10,003 bases of DNA from Rhodospirillales bacterium (GTDB lineage Bacteria > Pseudomonadota > Alphaproteobacteria > Acetobacterales > Acetobacteraceae): NCBI GenBank assembly GCA_025352915.1, contig JANXSA010000696.1, forward strand, positions 1-10,003, read 5' to 3'. Under the pieces are notes generated by a model that was not told the origin of the DNA, ran no database searches, and worked only from the letters and a program-made list of their open reading frames with translations. A program made the position numbers and the translations under genes. Shown one piece after another: positions 1 through 6,477 of this stretch. Every line of letters starts with the position of its first letter. Position 1 is the stretch's first letter.

Positions 1-1
1 C

Positions 2-481
2 ATCAGCCGCCAGGCGCGGATCGAGGATGTGACGGAGCAGGACTACGACGAGCTGATGGGCACCAATCTGAAGGGCGCGTTCTTCATGGCGCAGGCGGCG
101 GCGAGGCAGATGATCGCGGCCAAGTGCCCCGGGCGGATCGTCAACATCGCGTCGATCGTGGGTATGCGCGCCGTTGGGCAGTTGTCCAGCTATGGCATGT
201 CCAAGGCCGGGATGATCCAGATGACGCATTCGATGGCGCGCGAATGGGGGCGGTACGGGATCAACACCAACGCCATTGCGCCGGGCTATATCGCGACGGA
301 CATCAGCGCCGAATTCCTGGCGACCGAAGTCGGCGCCAAATGGGTGGGCGCCCTGCCCCGCCGGCGGATGGGAGAAGCGCGCGACCTGGACGCACTGTTG
401 CTGCTGCTGTGTTCGGGCGAGGCGGCGCGGTTCATCAACGGGTCGATCATGGTCGCCGATGACGGGTTTACCTCGCAATGA
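2..481 (+). CDS. SDR-family NAD(P)-dependent oxidoreductase, 5' end outside the window
   Basis: The frame is open from base 2 and lacks the N-terminal Rossmann TGxxxGxG motif, so the gene begins before the window. About 159 residues are visible. They hold the NLKGAFF helix, the catalytic Ser in NIASI (codon 152-154), and the YGMSK active site with Tyr at 191-193 and Lys at 203-205. APGYIATD follows, and the C-terminal end has RFINGSIMVADDGF, the usual SDR cofactor-loop and terminal strand. This is the classical FabG-like SDR layout, a cytoplasmic oxidoreductase acting on an alcohol or ketone. The substrate cannot be read from the sequence. The reading frame ends at a TGA 40 nt before a strong hairpin shared with the facing gene. 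Family assignment is sure; any specific function is not. Confidence 0.93.
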   Translation: MSRQARIEDVTEQDYDELMGTNLKGAFFMAQAAARQMIAAKCPGRIVNIASIVGMRAVGQLSSYGMSKAGMIQMTHSMAREWGRYGINTNAIAPGYIATDISAEFLATEVGAKWVGALPRRRMGEARDLDALLLLLCSGEAARFINGSIMVADDGFTSQ

Positions 482-520
482 GCCTACGCCGGCTTCGGCA
501 CGAAAAACACCGGCGGCCCG

Positions 521-551
521 ACAAAACCGCCGCCGCGTGGCCGCGGCGGCG
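521..551 (-). terminator. Rho-independent terminator of the CHRD/PEP-CTERM gene
   Basis: A perfect 10-bp GC stem (528-537 paired with 542-551, 4-nt loop) begins 6 nt after the TGA of the minus-strand gene. Read on the minus strand it is followed by G and TTTT (523-526). That is the intrinsic-terminator pattern for the minus gene. On the plus strand there is no T-run, so for the SDR ending at 481 it could only act as an mRNA 3' stem. Confidence 0.7.
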
Positions 552-557
552 TCCTGC

Positions 558-1415
558 TCAGCGGCGGCGGATTGCCCCCAGTCCCAGTAACCCCGCGCCC
601 AACATCGCGATACTGAATGGCTCGGGAACGCTGGCCACCTTGATGAATTCGCCGTTGGCGACAGGCAGGGCCACGGTGCCCTCGAATGGATCGGCGATGC
701 CGCCCGGACAATCCTGCGGACACCTCGGCAGGAAGGTCGTGGTTCCGTCCACCTCGTTGGGAGCGTCGCCGGCGTTACCCAACGCAAACGGCACTGTCAG
801 GCCATGAATGACAATATGGCGCAGATCAAGCGACGTAAGATCAGTGCCGAGCAGGTCGGTGATGCCATAATGTGGGCCGTTGGGCTCGAACCGGCTGACC
901 GGCGCATATGTCATGGGATCAGCGAGATTAAACGTCATGTCGTAGTTGACGACGCCACTCGCGTTGGGCGCAAAGTTGGGCAGTTCCAGCAGGACAGGGC
1001 CATAGCTCGGCGCACCCTCGGCGACTTCGATGAAACCATCACGATCCGTGTCCTGGGCAAGCGTCGGGAGTACCGAATTGATTGCGCCGCTGCCAATCGC
1101 TAACGGACCGCCCGCAAGGTTCCCGTGAATATGGGCCACGTGTGGAACGCCCGGTTCGACACCGGTCGCGTTGACGCGAACGCGCAGCGTCAAGGCGGTG
1201 GTGTCGACCGTGGCCGTCGCGGTGCTGAACACCGTTGAGCCGATGAAGCCCTGCGGAAGGATCGCGCCGCCATTACCGGCCTGGATCTGCCCCAAGGAGT
1301 TCAGAGTCAGTAAATTACTCGTGTAGTCTTGTACAGCGGCCTCCGCCCGGGCCGTTAAAAGGGGCGTGAGTGCGGCGGACGCCAACAGCAGTGATAGCAG
1401 GCGAGATCTGTGCAT
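558..1415 (-). CDS. Secreted CHRD-domain protein with PEP-CTERM sorting signal
   Basis: This 285-residue protein has a signal peptide at about 1-26 (MHRSRLLSLLLASAALTP, then an AEA cleavage region). The middle resembles a CHRD domain, with VPHVAHIHG at 90-98 and RHIVIHG at 199-205. A canonical EF-hand loop, DTDRDGFIEVAE, lies at 122-133 with every calcium-ligand position filled. Two cysteines (232, 236) are four apart. The C-terminus is a PEP-CTERM tail: VPEP at 263-266, a hydrophobic span and a final RRR. Such tails are known to be cut by an exosortase, delivering the protein to the envelope or extracellular matrix. I chose the ATG at 1415 because AGGAG lies 8 nt upstream; a TTG two codons earlier is possible. 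The gene stands alone, with its own terminator. CHRD proteins have no settled biochemical role, so function beyond secretion is open. Confidence 0.9.
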   Translation of the reverse strand: MHRSRLLSLLLASAALTPLLTARAEAAVQDYTSNLLTLNSLGQIQAGNGGAILPQGFIGSTVFSTATATVDTTALTLRVRVNATGVEPGVPHVAHIHGNLAGGPLAIGSGAINSVLPTLAQDTDRDGFIEVAEGAPSYGPVLLELPNFAPNASGVVNYDMTFNLADPMTYAPVSRFEPNGPHYGITDLLGTDLTSLDLRHIVIHGLTVPFALGNAGDAPNEVDGTTTFLPRCPQDCPGGIADPFEGTVALPVANGEFIKVASVPEPFSIAMLGAGLLGLGAIRRR

Positions 1416-1423
1416 GACCAATT

Positions 1424-1428
1424 CTCCT
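1424..1428 (-). promoter_or_regulatory. Ribosome binding site deciding the CHRD gene start
   Basis: On the minus strand AGGAG sits 8 nt before the ATG at 1413-1415. This favours that ATG over the in-frame TTG two codons upstream. Confidence 0.8.
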
Positions 1429-1456
1429 GAAAACGAGGGATGGACTTTGAACCAAG

Positions 1457-1472
1457 CAGCTCTTGCAAGCTG
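1457..1472. promoter_or_regulatory. Small inverted repeat upstream of the CHRD gene
   Basis: CAGCT and AGCTG flank a 6-nt spacer about 42 nt before the CHRD start codon. The position and dyad symmetry fit an operator, but five-base arms can arise by chance, and I see no convincing -35/-10 pair nearby. Confidence 0.2.
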
Positions 1473-1752
1473 GGAAATAGACCGCTCAGGGCGTATCGCA
1501 TTTCCTAGATTTTGCTACGCACATAAGGCTGGCGAGGGTAGGAACGGAAACTACCCAGTCACCGTTCGTAGGTGCATACAAAGTACCGTGCAGGTCCAAC
1601 TTGCCGTCAACTCGACTGTGATCATGATGTCCATTGTACTAAATACGACTTGTGCCTCGCCGGGCGCATGCAATTGTGCCAGCACGTCACCAATGGTGCT
1701 GGGCAGTGAGTCGGTGCCGATCAAGTCGAAGCCGAGGGTGACCGTGCAGGTG

Positions 1753-1824
1753 CCCCAGAAGCCTGCGAGGCCCCAGAAGCCTGCGAGGCCCCAAAAGCCT
1801 GCGAGGCCCCACAAGCCTGCGAGG
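1753..1824. repeat. 18-bp tandem repeat, four copies
   Basis: Four head-to-tail units (1753-1770, 1771-1788, 1789-1806, 1807-1824) follow the pattern ccccaNaagcctgcgagg. Copies 1 and 2 are identical; copies 3 and 4 differ at one position, the sixth base. The unit is a multiple of three. It reads as APEACE-type hexapeptides in the plus frame that runs to 2087, and as GLAGFW on the minus strand. There are no spacers, so it is not a CRISPR array. Near-identical copies point to recent slippage or unequal crossing-over. Confidence 0.95.
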
Positions 1825-1832
1825 TCGGTGAG

Positions 1833-2087
1833 TTGGATGCGGTGCCCATCTGCACCTCGCCGGGTGCGCGATTTACCGTGGCATGGTACGCGCTGTTGGC
1901 TGGCAACCAAGCGCTGGGACAGCCGCCGGCGGCGACGCTGAGGACGGCCGAGGCGCTGGGGGCGGCTTGCGGCGCAGCAGGAGCTGGTCCTGTTTGCCAC
2001 CTGGCATTCGCAGTTGCCCGCTTGCAGATGACCTTGGACGCGCTGGCAATCGGACGGCGCCAGCGCATCCCGGCCTTCGAGGACTAG
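1833..2087 (+). CDS. Doubtful small hypothetical protein, possibly a gene remnant
   Basis: From a TTG at 1833 this frame encodes about 84 residues, rich in Ala and Leu with a helical look (for example ATLRTAEALGAACGAAG and HLAFAVARLQMTLDALAIG). Codon third positions are mostly G or C. It ends with TAG at 2085-2087, only 4 nt before the facing VOC gene ends, a spacing typical of real convergent genes. The same frame stays open leftward through the tandem repeat back to a TGA at 1707-1709, with no ATG or GTG and no visible Shine-Dalgarno. It could be a truncated gene whose 5' part was lost, a repeat-expanded pseudogene, or noise. I do not recognise a family. Confidence 0.3.
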   Translation: MDAVPICTSPGARFTVAWYALLAGNQALGQPPAATLRTAEALGAACGAAGAGPVCHLAFAVARLQMTLDALAIGRRQRIPAFED

Positions 2088-2091
2088 GCGG

Positions 2092-2508
2092 CTACCAGAC
2101 GCCGATATTCGGCGCACTCGACCAGGGCTCGGCCGGTGCCAGGGCGTCGCCATGCTGCAACAACTCGACCGAGATGCCGTCGGGCGTGCGCACGAACGCC
2201 ATCTTGCCCTCGCGCGGCGGCCGGTTGATGGTGACGCCGTGCGCGATCAGCGCGTTGCAGGTGTCGTAGATATTGTCGACGGCATAGGCGAGATGGCCGA
2301 AATTGCGGCCGCCGGCGAAGATTTCGGGGTCCCAGTTATAGGTCAGCTCCAGCGGCACCGCCTCGTCGCCGGGGGCGGCGAGGAAGACGTTGGTGAAGCG
2401 GCCCTTCTCGCTGGAGTAGCGGCGGATTTCCTTCATCCCGAGGACGGCGAAGAAGGCGATGGTGTCCTCGATCGACGAGACGCGGATCATCGTGTGCAGG
2501 TATTTCAT
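2092..2508 (-). CDS. VOC-family protein, lactoylglutathione lyase (glyoxalase I)-like
   Basis: At 138 residues this matches the length of bacterial glyoxalase I, with the usual N-terminal LHTMIRV, LELTYNW in the middle and FGHLAYAVDN. All four metal ligands of the GloA type are in place: His5, Glu54, His72 and Glu115. Known members convert the hemithioacetal of methylglyoxal and glutathione to S-lactoylglutathione in the cytoplasm, using Ni or Zn. The VOC superfamily is broad, so another thiol adduct or a different substrate is possible. The ATG at 2508 is preceded by AAGGA about 9 nt away. It lies 66 nt downstream of the FkbM-type gene on the same strand and is probably the last gene of that transcript. 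Confidence 0.88.
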   Translation of the reverse strand: MKYLHTMIRVSSIEDTIAFFAVLGMKEIRRYSSEKGRFTNVFLAAPGDEAVPLELTYNWDPEIFAGGRNFGHLAYAVDNIYDTCNALIAHGVTINRPPREGKMAFVRTPDGISVELLQHGDALAPAEPWSSAPNIGVW

Positions 2509-2574
2509 GGGTCTGATTCCTTGGTGGGCAGGTGGTTGTGGCAGATGATGCGGGGCGCGGGGAAGGGCGCGGGA

Positions 2575-3471
2575 TTATTTGGTAAAGACCAGGCCGTCGT
2601 CGCCCTGGCCGCGGTCGAACATTTCTCGCAATGCGGGCGCGAAATCCGGCCTGGCGAAGCGTCGGCCGAGGCTGGGCACGAACATCGATGCGAAGTGCGG
2701 CATGAGCGCCTCGGCGAAGGTTTCGGGGGTGATGCCGGCGACGTTGGTCAAGTGATGCGGCAGGAATTCGACGATCAGGCAGCGGGCGGCGCGGAGGATT
2801 TTCGGCATGCCGCGCAACGCGAAATACTCCGACCCCTCGATGTCCATGAACACCAAGGCATAGTCGTGGCGATCGAGTTTTTCGTCCAGGGCGAAGCACG
2901 GCACCTCGACGATATCAGGGTTGTCGTAGAAATAGGCGGGGTCGGGGGTCAGCGGGTAGCGCTTGCTGCCGCCGGAATTATGCGTGTTCATGACGAAGCG
3001 AATCGTGCCGGCCTGGTCGCTGGCGGCGAAATGATGCGCCACGACGTTGCTGGCGTCATTGAGGATCAGGTTGCATTGCAGCAGCTTGTAGGTCCACGGA
3101 TTGGCCTCGATCGCGGTCAGGTGTTGGCACCGGCGGGCGAGCGGAATGGCAATCGATCCGACATGCGCGCCGACCACGAGGACGCGGTCATCGGACGAAA
3201 CGAAGCCGGCGGCGAGATCGATCTGGTCCTGGCCGTATTGGCCGGACTCGCGGAGGGACTTGCCGACAAACGCGTCTTGCGGCGCGGTGGCGAACAGGCC
3301 CTGCGGCGACTGGGTGATGACCGCGCGCACGGCCGCCCGGTTGTCGGGGGCGCCGCGCCGCAATGCGGTCCAGCCGGCGTGGAAGCCCCGCAGGCTGATG
3401 ATGGCACCAATTTTCCTGGCGTATTCGGCCACGAGCCTGCCTTTGCCGCCGGTGTCTGGCGCCCCGATCAC
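2575..3471 (-). CDS. FkbM-family SAM-dependent methyltransferase
   Basis: The 298-residue frame starts with GTG at 3471 and overlaps the upstream stop by GTGA. The methyltransferase core starts near residue 50. It has SAM motif I VLVVGAHVG (97-105), acidic AIEANP (120-125), and the FkbM signature FMDIEGSE (208-215) followed by VEFLPHH (234-240). FkbM relatives O-methylate sugars or other hydroxyls in antibiotics, glycans and glycolipids; the substrate here is unknown. Residues 1-45 (IGAPDTGGKGRLVAEYARK and following) do not look like an FkbM N-terminus. They look like the C-terminal end of the class I methyltransferase encoded just upstream. Together with the open frame running back to 3507, this suggests the two frames may be one gene with a frameshift. 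Otherwise the GTGA overlap would give translational coupling. Confidence 0.88.
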   Translation of the reverse strand: MIGAPDTGGKGRLVAEYARKIGAIISLRGFHAGWTALRRGAPDNRAAVRAVITQSPQGLFATAPQDAFVGKSLRESGQYGQDQIDLAAGFVSSDDRVLVVGAHVGSIAIPLARRCQHLTAIEANPWTYKLLQCNLILNDASNVVAHHFAASDQAGTIRFVMNTHNSGGSKRYPLTPDPAYFYDNPDIVEVPCFALDEKLDRHDYALVFMDIEGSEYFALRGMPKILRAARCLIVEFLPHHLTNVAGITPETFAEALMPHFASMFVPSLGRRFARPDFAPALREMFDRGQGDDGLVFTK

Positions 3472-3998
3472 GACAAATCCGCCATTCGGCTGATGGACGC
3501 CGAGGATTCATCGACGACCACCATGGTGTCTTCATGCAGCAGCGGCTGCGCCGTGGTCAGCTCGCTCAGATGATGCACCGTGCTGGCGCCGAGGGTGCCT
3601 GCATTGAAATCCGATGAATCGAGGTAGAGCAGGTCCAGGGAGGTGAAATCCCGTGGCGGCGATGCGGCAAAGCCATTGAGGAAGGCCACACTGTCGCCGC
3701 AGGTGATCTCCACACGATCGCTCACCATCTGCCGGCACAGCTTAGCGGCGGCTGCGTCGATGTCCACCGAATGCACGGTCGAACCCAGGTGGAACGCGGC
3801 ATATTTGTCGAACAGGATCGTGCTGCCGCCGTCGCCGCCCAGCTCGGCTTCCAGGCGCCGCACACAGCCGGTTTCGATGATGCCGACCGGGCGGTCGAAG
3901 CGGTCGAGATACTCGAACATCGCGGCGAATGTTGCGCCACGCAGCTTCAGCCGCGGACGCGTCGCCTCGAAATAGTGCCAGAACGCTTCCGACCGCAT
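3468..3998 (-). CDS. Class I SAM-dependent methyltransferase, probably C-terminally truncated by a frameshift
   Basis: From ATG 3998 the product has 176 residues; a GTG at 4022 would add eight. I prefer ATG because GGAG lies 6 nt before it, whereas the GTG has a G-rich stretch only about 1 nt away. Visible motifs are the SAM-binding GIIETGCVR, acidic HSVDID, ITCGDSVAFL, and LDLLYLDSSDF, followed by LLHEDTMVVVDES. After that point family members normally continue with a loop and a GKG-x-LV-x-EY segment. Here this frame instead runs into SSASISRMADLS and stops at 3468, while the expected segment appears in the next frame at the start of the FkbM frame. Substrate unknown. It is divergent from the SDR at 4126. 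Confidence 0.75.
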   Translation of the reverse strand: MRSEAFWHYFEATRPRLKLRGATFAAMFEYLDRFDRPVGIIETGCVRRLEAELGGDGGSTILFDKYAAFHLGSTVHSVDIDAAAAKLCRQMVSDRVEITCGDSVAFLNGFAASPPRDFTSLDLLYLDSSDFNAGTLGASTVHHLSELTTAQPLLHEDTMVVVDESSASISRMADLS

Positions 3999-4125
3999 CA
4001 CCTGCTCCGCTGCATCGGGCACCCCTGGTGGCCGTGGCGCAAATCTGCCCTAGGTTTCAGCCAGGACGAAATCCGCGCCGGCGAGGCATCCGCATTCGCC
4101 GCGCATATTGAGAGGCACATTGCTC
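3999..4125. promoter_or_regulatory. Divergent intergenic region between methyltransferase and SDR genes
   Basis: These 127 bases separate the start of the minus methyltransferase run from the plus SDR, so promoters for both directions must lie here or inside the genes. I see GGAG (minus strand, 4005-4008) before the methyltransferase ATG and AGAGG 10 nt before the SDR ATG. I see no convincing -35/-10 pair. Confidence 0.4.
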
Positions 4126-4974
4126 ATGACTGGACGTTTCCTAGAAGGCCGGGTCCTCGAAGGCCGGGTCCTCGAAGGCCGGGTGGCCATCGTCACCGGC
4201 GCCGCCCACGGCATTGGCGCCGCCTGTGCCCGCGTCTATGCGCAGGCCGGCGCGCAGGTCCTAGTCGCTGATATCGACGTGGCCCAGGGCGAGGCGACGG
4301 TCGCGGCCATCAGCGAGGCCGGCGGCAATGCCCGGTTCATCGCCTGCGACGTGGGACGCAGCGCCGATTGCAGCGCGCTGGTGGCCCAAGCAGTCGCGGC
4401 CTTTGGGCGGCTGGATATCCTGCACGCCAATGCCGGGATCGAGCTGTGCCGCTCGGTGTGGGACACCACCGATGACGAGTGGGACCGCATCCTGGCGATC
4501 AACCTGTCCGGCAGCTTCTGGTGCGCGCGCGCGGCGATGCGGGTGATGCGCGATGCCGGACGTGGCGGCGTGGTGACCTTCACCGCCTCGCCGCATGCCT
4601 TCCTGACATCGCGCGAAATCGCCGCCTATGCCGCGACCAAGGGCGGCCAGGTGGCGCTGATGCGGGCGCTGGCGCTGGAGGGAGCGCCGTTCGGCATCCG
4701 GGTCAACGCGGTGCTGCCGGGAGCGACCGAGACGCCGATGCTGCTGCGCGAGGCCGAAGCCAGCGGCGATCCCGCCGCCCTGTTGCGGATTTTCGCCGCC
4801 GCCCAGCCGATGGGCCGGCTGGTGCAGCCGGAGGAGGTAGCGAAGGTCGCGGCCTTCCTGGCCTCGGACGCCGCCAGCGCGGTGACCGGCAGCAGCGTGG
4901 CGGCCGATGGCGGGCTGATGGCAGCGATCAATGCCGGGCCGGCGATTTCCTATACCGGGGAATCGCGGGGGTGA
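4126..4974 (+). CDS. SDR-family NAD-type oxidoreductase with triplicated N-terminal LEGRV
   Basis: This is a complete 282-residue classical SDR. It has the cofactor motif TGAAHGIG at 24-31, Asp49 at the end of the second strand (ADID, favouring NAD over NADP), HANAG at 100-104, and the catalytic set Ser155, Tyr168 and Lys172 in AAYAATK. The terminal GSSVAADGG marks the last strand. It would oxidise or reduce an alcohol/ketone in the cytoplasm; the substrate cannot be inferred. The ATG at 4126 has AGAGG 10 nt upstream; a TTG at 4108 is less likely. The oddity is at the front: residues 6-20 are LEGRV three times, where SDRs normally have one such segment before AIVTG. The 3' end meets the facing SDR with a 4-nt gap. 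Confidence 0.93.
   Translation: MTGRFLEGRVLEGRVLEGRVAIVTGAAHGIGAACARVYAQAGAQVLVADIDVAQGEATVAAISEAGGNARFIACDVGRSADCSALVAQAVAAFGRLDILHANAGIELCRSVWDTTDDEWDRILAINLSGSFWCARAAMRVMRDAGRGGVVTFTASPHAFLTSREIAAYAATKGGQVALMRALALEGAPFGIRVNAVLPGATETPMLLREAEASGDPAALLRIFAAAQPMGRLVQPEEVAKVAAFLASDAASAVTGSSVAADGGLMAAINAGPAISYTGESRG
4141..4185 (+). repeat. 15-bp tandem repeat, three copies, in the SDR coding sequence
   Basis: The units 4141-4155, 4156-4170 and 4171-4185 follow ctcgaaggccgggtc with one or two differences. Each encodes LEGRV in frame. Copy number changes would lengthen or shorten the protein N-terminus without breaking the frame. Confidence 0.95.
4942..4966. other. Hairpin inside the 3' end of the SDR gene at the convergent junction
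   Basis: Nine bases (4942-4950) pair with 4958-4966, with one G-T wobble on the plus-strand transcript and a 7-nt loop. It lies 5 nt before the SDR stop codon and 12 nt from the end of the facing gene. No T-run follows on either strand, so a classical intrinsic terminator is unlikely. It could protect 3' ends or slow polymerase where the two transcripts collide. Confidence 0.35.
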
Positions 4975-4978
4975 CGCT

Positions 4979-5749
4979 TCACCACCATCCGCCATCGACC
5001 ACCCAGTTCTGGGCGGTGCACATCCGGCTGTCGTCACTGGCCAGCCACAGCACCATGCGGGCGATATCGGGCGGCAGCAGCATGTCCTTGAGGCATTGCG
5101 CGTCCAGCGTGCGCTGCCGCGCCTCGTTGGTCAGCCAGAGGGTTTTCTGCCGCTCGGTCATGATCCAGCCGGGGATGATGCAGTTGACCCGGATGCCGTC
5201 CGGCCCGAGGTCGCGGGCGAAGCTGCGGGTCAGACCCTCGACCGCCGCCTTGGCGCTGGTATAGGCCGGCATCCCGCCCGATTTCAGGTGCCAGGAGATC
5301 GAGCCGAAATTGATGATCGAGCCGGCTTTCTTCGCCTGCATGAAGGGGGCCGCGGCCTGGATGGCGAAGAACTGGTGGCGCAGGTTCACCTGCATGCGGT
5401 CCTCCCAGTACTCTGGCGTGACCGTCTTCCAGTCGTGGCGCTCGTCGTGTGCTGCGTTGTTCACCAGCACGTCGATGCCGCCCATGGTGTTGCCGATCGT
5501 GTTGATCACCGCCTGGTAGGCCGCGATGTCGCGCAGGTCGCACGCCACGAAATGCGGCCTGGGGTGCCCGGCATCGGCCAGCCGCGCGACCAGGTTGAGG
5601 GCTGGCTCGGCTTGGATATCGACGAAGGCGACGCGCGCGCCCTGGACGGCGAAATGCTCGACGATCGCCGCCCCGATGCCGGTGGCGCCACCGCTGACGA
5701 ACACCACGCGGTCGCGCAGGCTGGGGTAGCTGGCGTCGTTGTTGGTCAT
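4979..5749 (-). CDS. SDR oxidoreductase resembling Caulobacter-type D-xylose 1-dehydrogenase
   Basis: At 256 residues it has GGATGIG at 20-26, VNNAA at 96-100, and the catalytic Ser150, Tyr163 and Lys167. Several stretches match, from memory, the NAD-dependent xylose dehydrogenase of Caulobacter crescentus: NLRHQFFAIQA, INFGSISWHL, AQCLKD, VLWLASDD and the C-terminal DGGW. That enzyme oxidises D-xylose to xylonolactone, opening an oxidative pentose pathway. Related SDRs act on other aldoses, so the substrate should be read as an aldose rather than xylose for certain. The ATG at 5749 overlaps the otsB stop by ATGA and has GGAG 7 nt upstream. It is the last gene of the operon. No pentonate dehydratase or transporter is next to it in this window. 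Confidence 0.9.
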   Translation of the reverse strand: MTNNDASYPSLRDRVVFVSGGATGIGAAIVEHFAVQGARVAFVDIQAEPALNLVARLADAGHPRPHFVACDLRDIAAYQAVINTIGNTMGGIDVLVNNAAHDERHDWKTVTPEYWEDRMQVNLRHQFFAIQAAAPFMQAKKAGSIINFGSISWHLKSGGMPAYTSAKAAVEGLTRSFARDLGPDGIRVNCIIPGWIMTERQKTLWLTNEARQRTLDAQCLKDMLLPPDIARMVLWLASDDSRMCTAQNWVVDGGWW

Positions 5750-6477
5750 GACACTTCTCCTGAGTCGGTCGCCCCGCGCGCTGCTTCGGCGGCAAGCCAG
5801 TCGCGTACGCCCTGCGGCGCGCCAAAAACCGCATCGACGCGCAGGCCGATGCCGCCGAGGTCGCGGGCGGCGCGGATCGCGTCCTCGTCGGTCGCGTCGT
5901 CGCCCACGAATAGCGGGATGCGGCCGGCGAAGGGCGGGCGCTGCATCAGGGCGGCAAGCGCGCGGCCCTTGTCGATGCCGCGCGGCCGGACTTCCCAGAC
6001 CATGTTGCCCGCCAGCACAGCGTGGCTGGGCAGGGCGGCGACCAGACGCTCGGCGAGGTCGCGCAGGGCGGGTCCGGCGATGGGGCGCTTGCGGAAATGC
6101 AGCGCCACGCCGTTCGTCTTGCGTTCGAGGATGGTGCCGGGATGGGCGCCGATCACCATGCGCGCGCGCGTCAGCCACGCTTCGGGGATCGGCGGGAAGG
6201 CCGGGCGCTCCAGTGCCGCATCTGGGGCCGCACGCACCGCGCCGCCGTGCTCGCCGGCCACCGCATGGGCGATGCCGGGCAGCAAGGCGTCGACCTCGGC
6301 GATCGGGCGGCCGGTGATGATCGCCAGGGCGCCGCCGAGGCGATCGCGCAAGGTGGTCAGCGTTTGGGGCAATCCCGGCGGCACCAGGACGGCATCTGGC
6401 GTCGGCGCGAAGTCGATCAGGGTGCCGTCGAGGTCGAGCAGCAATGCCATGCCGGACGAAATATGCGGCGGCGTCAC
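5746..6477 (-). CDS. otsB: Trehalose-6-phosphate phosphatase (OtsB)
   Basis: This 243-residue HAD-superfamily phosphatase carries all trehalose-phosphatase signatures. The catalytic DLDGTL has Asp15 as nucleophile and Asp17 as acid/base. Then come IITGR at 53-57, the family-specific ERKTNGVALHFR at 118-129, EVRPRGIDKG at 162-171, and the metal-binding GDDATDEDA at 192-200. It would remove phosphate from trehalose-6-phosphate to give trehalose, a stress solute, in the cytoplasm. I take the GTG at 6477 because it overlaps the upstream DUF2155 stop as GTGA, the pattern of this operon. An ATG at 6450 directly before ALLLDLDG is the alternative; neither has a strong Shine-Dalgarno. The partner synthase otsA is not in the window. 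Downstream, its stop overlaps the next start as ATGA. Confidence 0.93.
   Translation of the reverse strand: MTPPHISSGMALLLDLDGTLIDFAPTPDAVLVPPGLPQTLTTLRDRLGGALAIITGRPIAEVDALLPGIAHAVAGEHGGAVRAAPDAALERPAFPPIPEAWLTRARMVIGAHPGTILERKTNGVALHFRKRPIAGPALRDLAERLVAALPSHAVLAGNMVWEVRPRGIDKGRALAALMQRPPFAGRIPLFVGDDATDEDAIRAARDLGGIGLRVDAVFGAPQGVRDWLAAEAARGATDSGEVS

Larger units (their letters stand above)
1416..1832. other. Stretch without a confident gene, lower GC, upstream of the CHRD gene
   Basis: From 1416 to about 1680 the DNA is clearly less GC-rich than the flanking genes and probably holds the CHRD promoter. Further right, a minus-strand frame that stops at 1551 has codons with high third-position GC over about 1551-1830, and across the 18-bp repeat it would encode repeated GLAGFW. 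Upstream of the repeat that frame turns into arginine-rich antisense of the plus frame, and it has no plausible start. I therefore do not call a gene here. No RNA gene is visible. Confidence 0.5.

Noticed and set aside
1753-1824. Possible CRISPR array
   Set aside because: The 18-bp units are directly adjacent with no spacers, and no cas gene is present.
2152-3573. 473-residue plus-strand reading frame
   Set aside because: It is antisense to the VOC and FkbM genes, whose motifs are clear. The translation is Gly/Ala/Asp/Arg-rich without family motifs, typical of the reverse strand of GC-rich genes.
5750-6178. N-terminal extension of the xylose-dehydrogenase-like SDR to 6178
   Set aside because: The extension overlaps otsB out of frame. 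The ATG at 5749 has a Shine-Dalgarno, the correct family length and an ATGA overlap.
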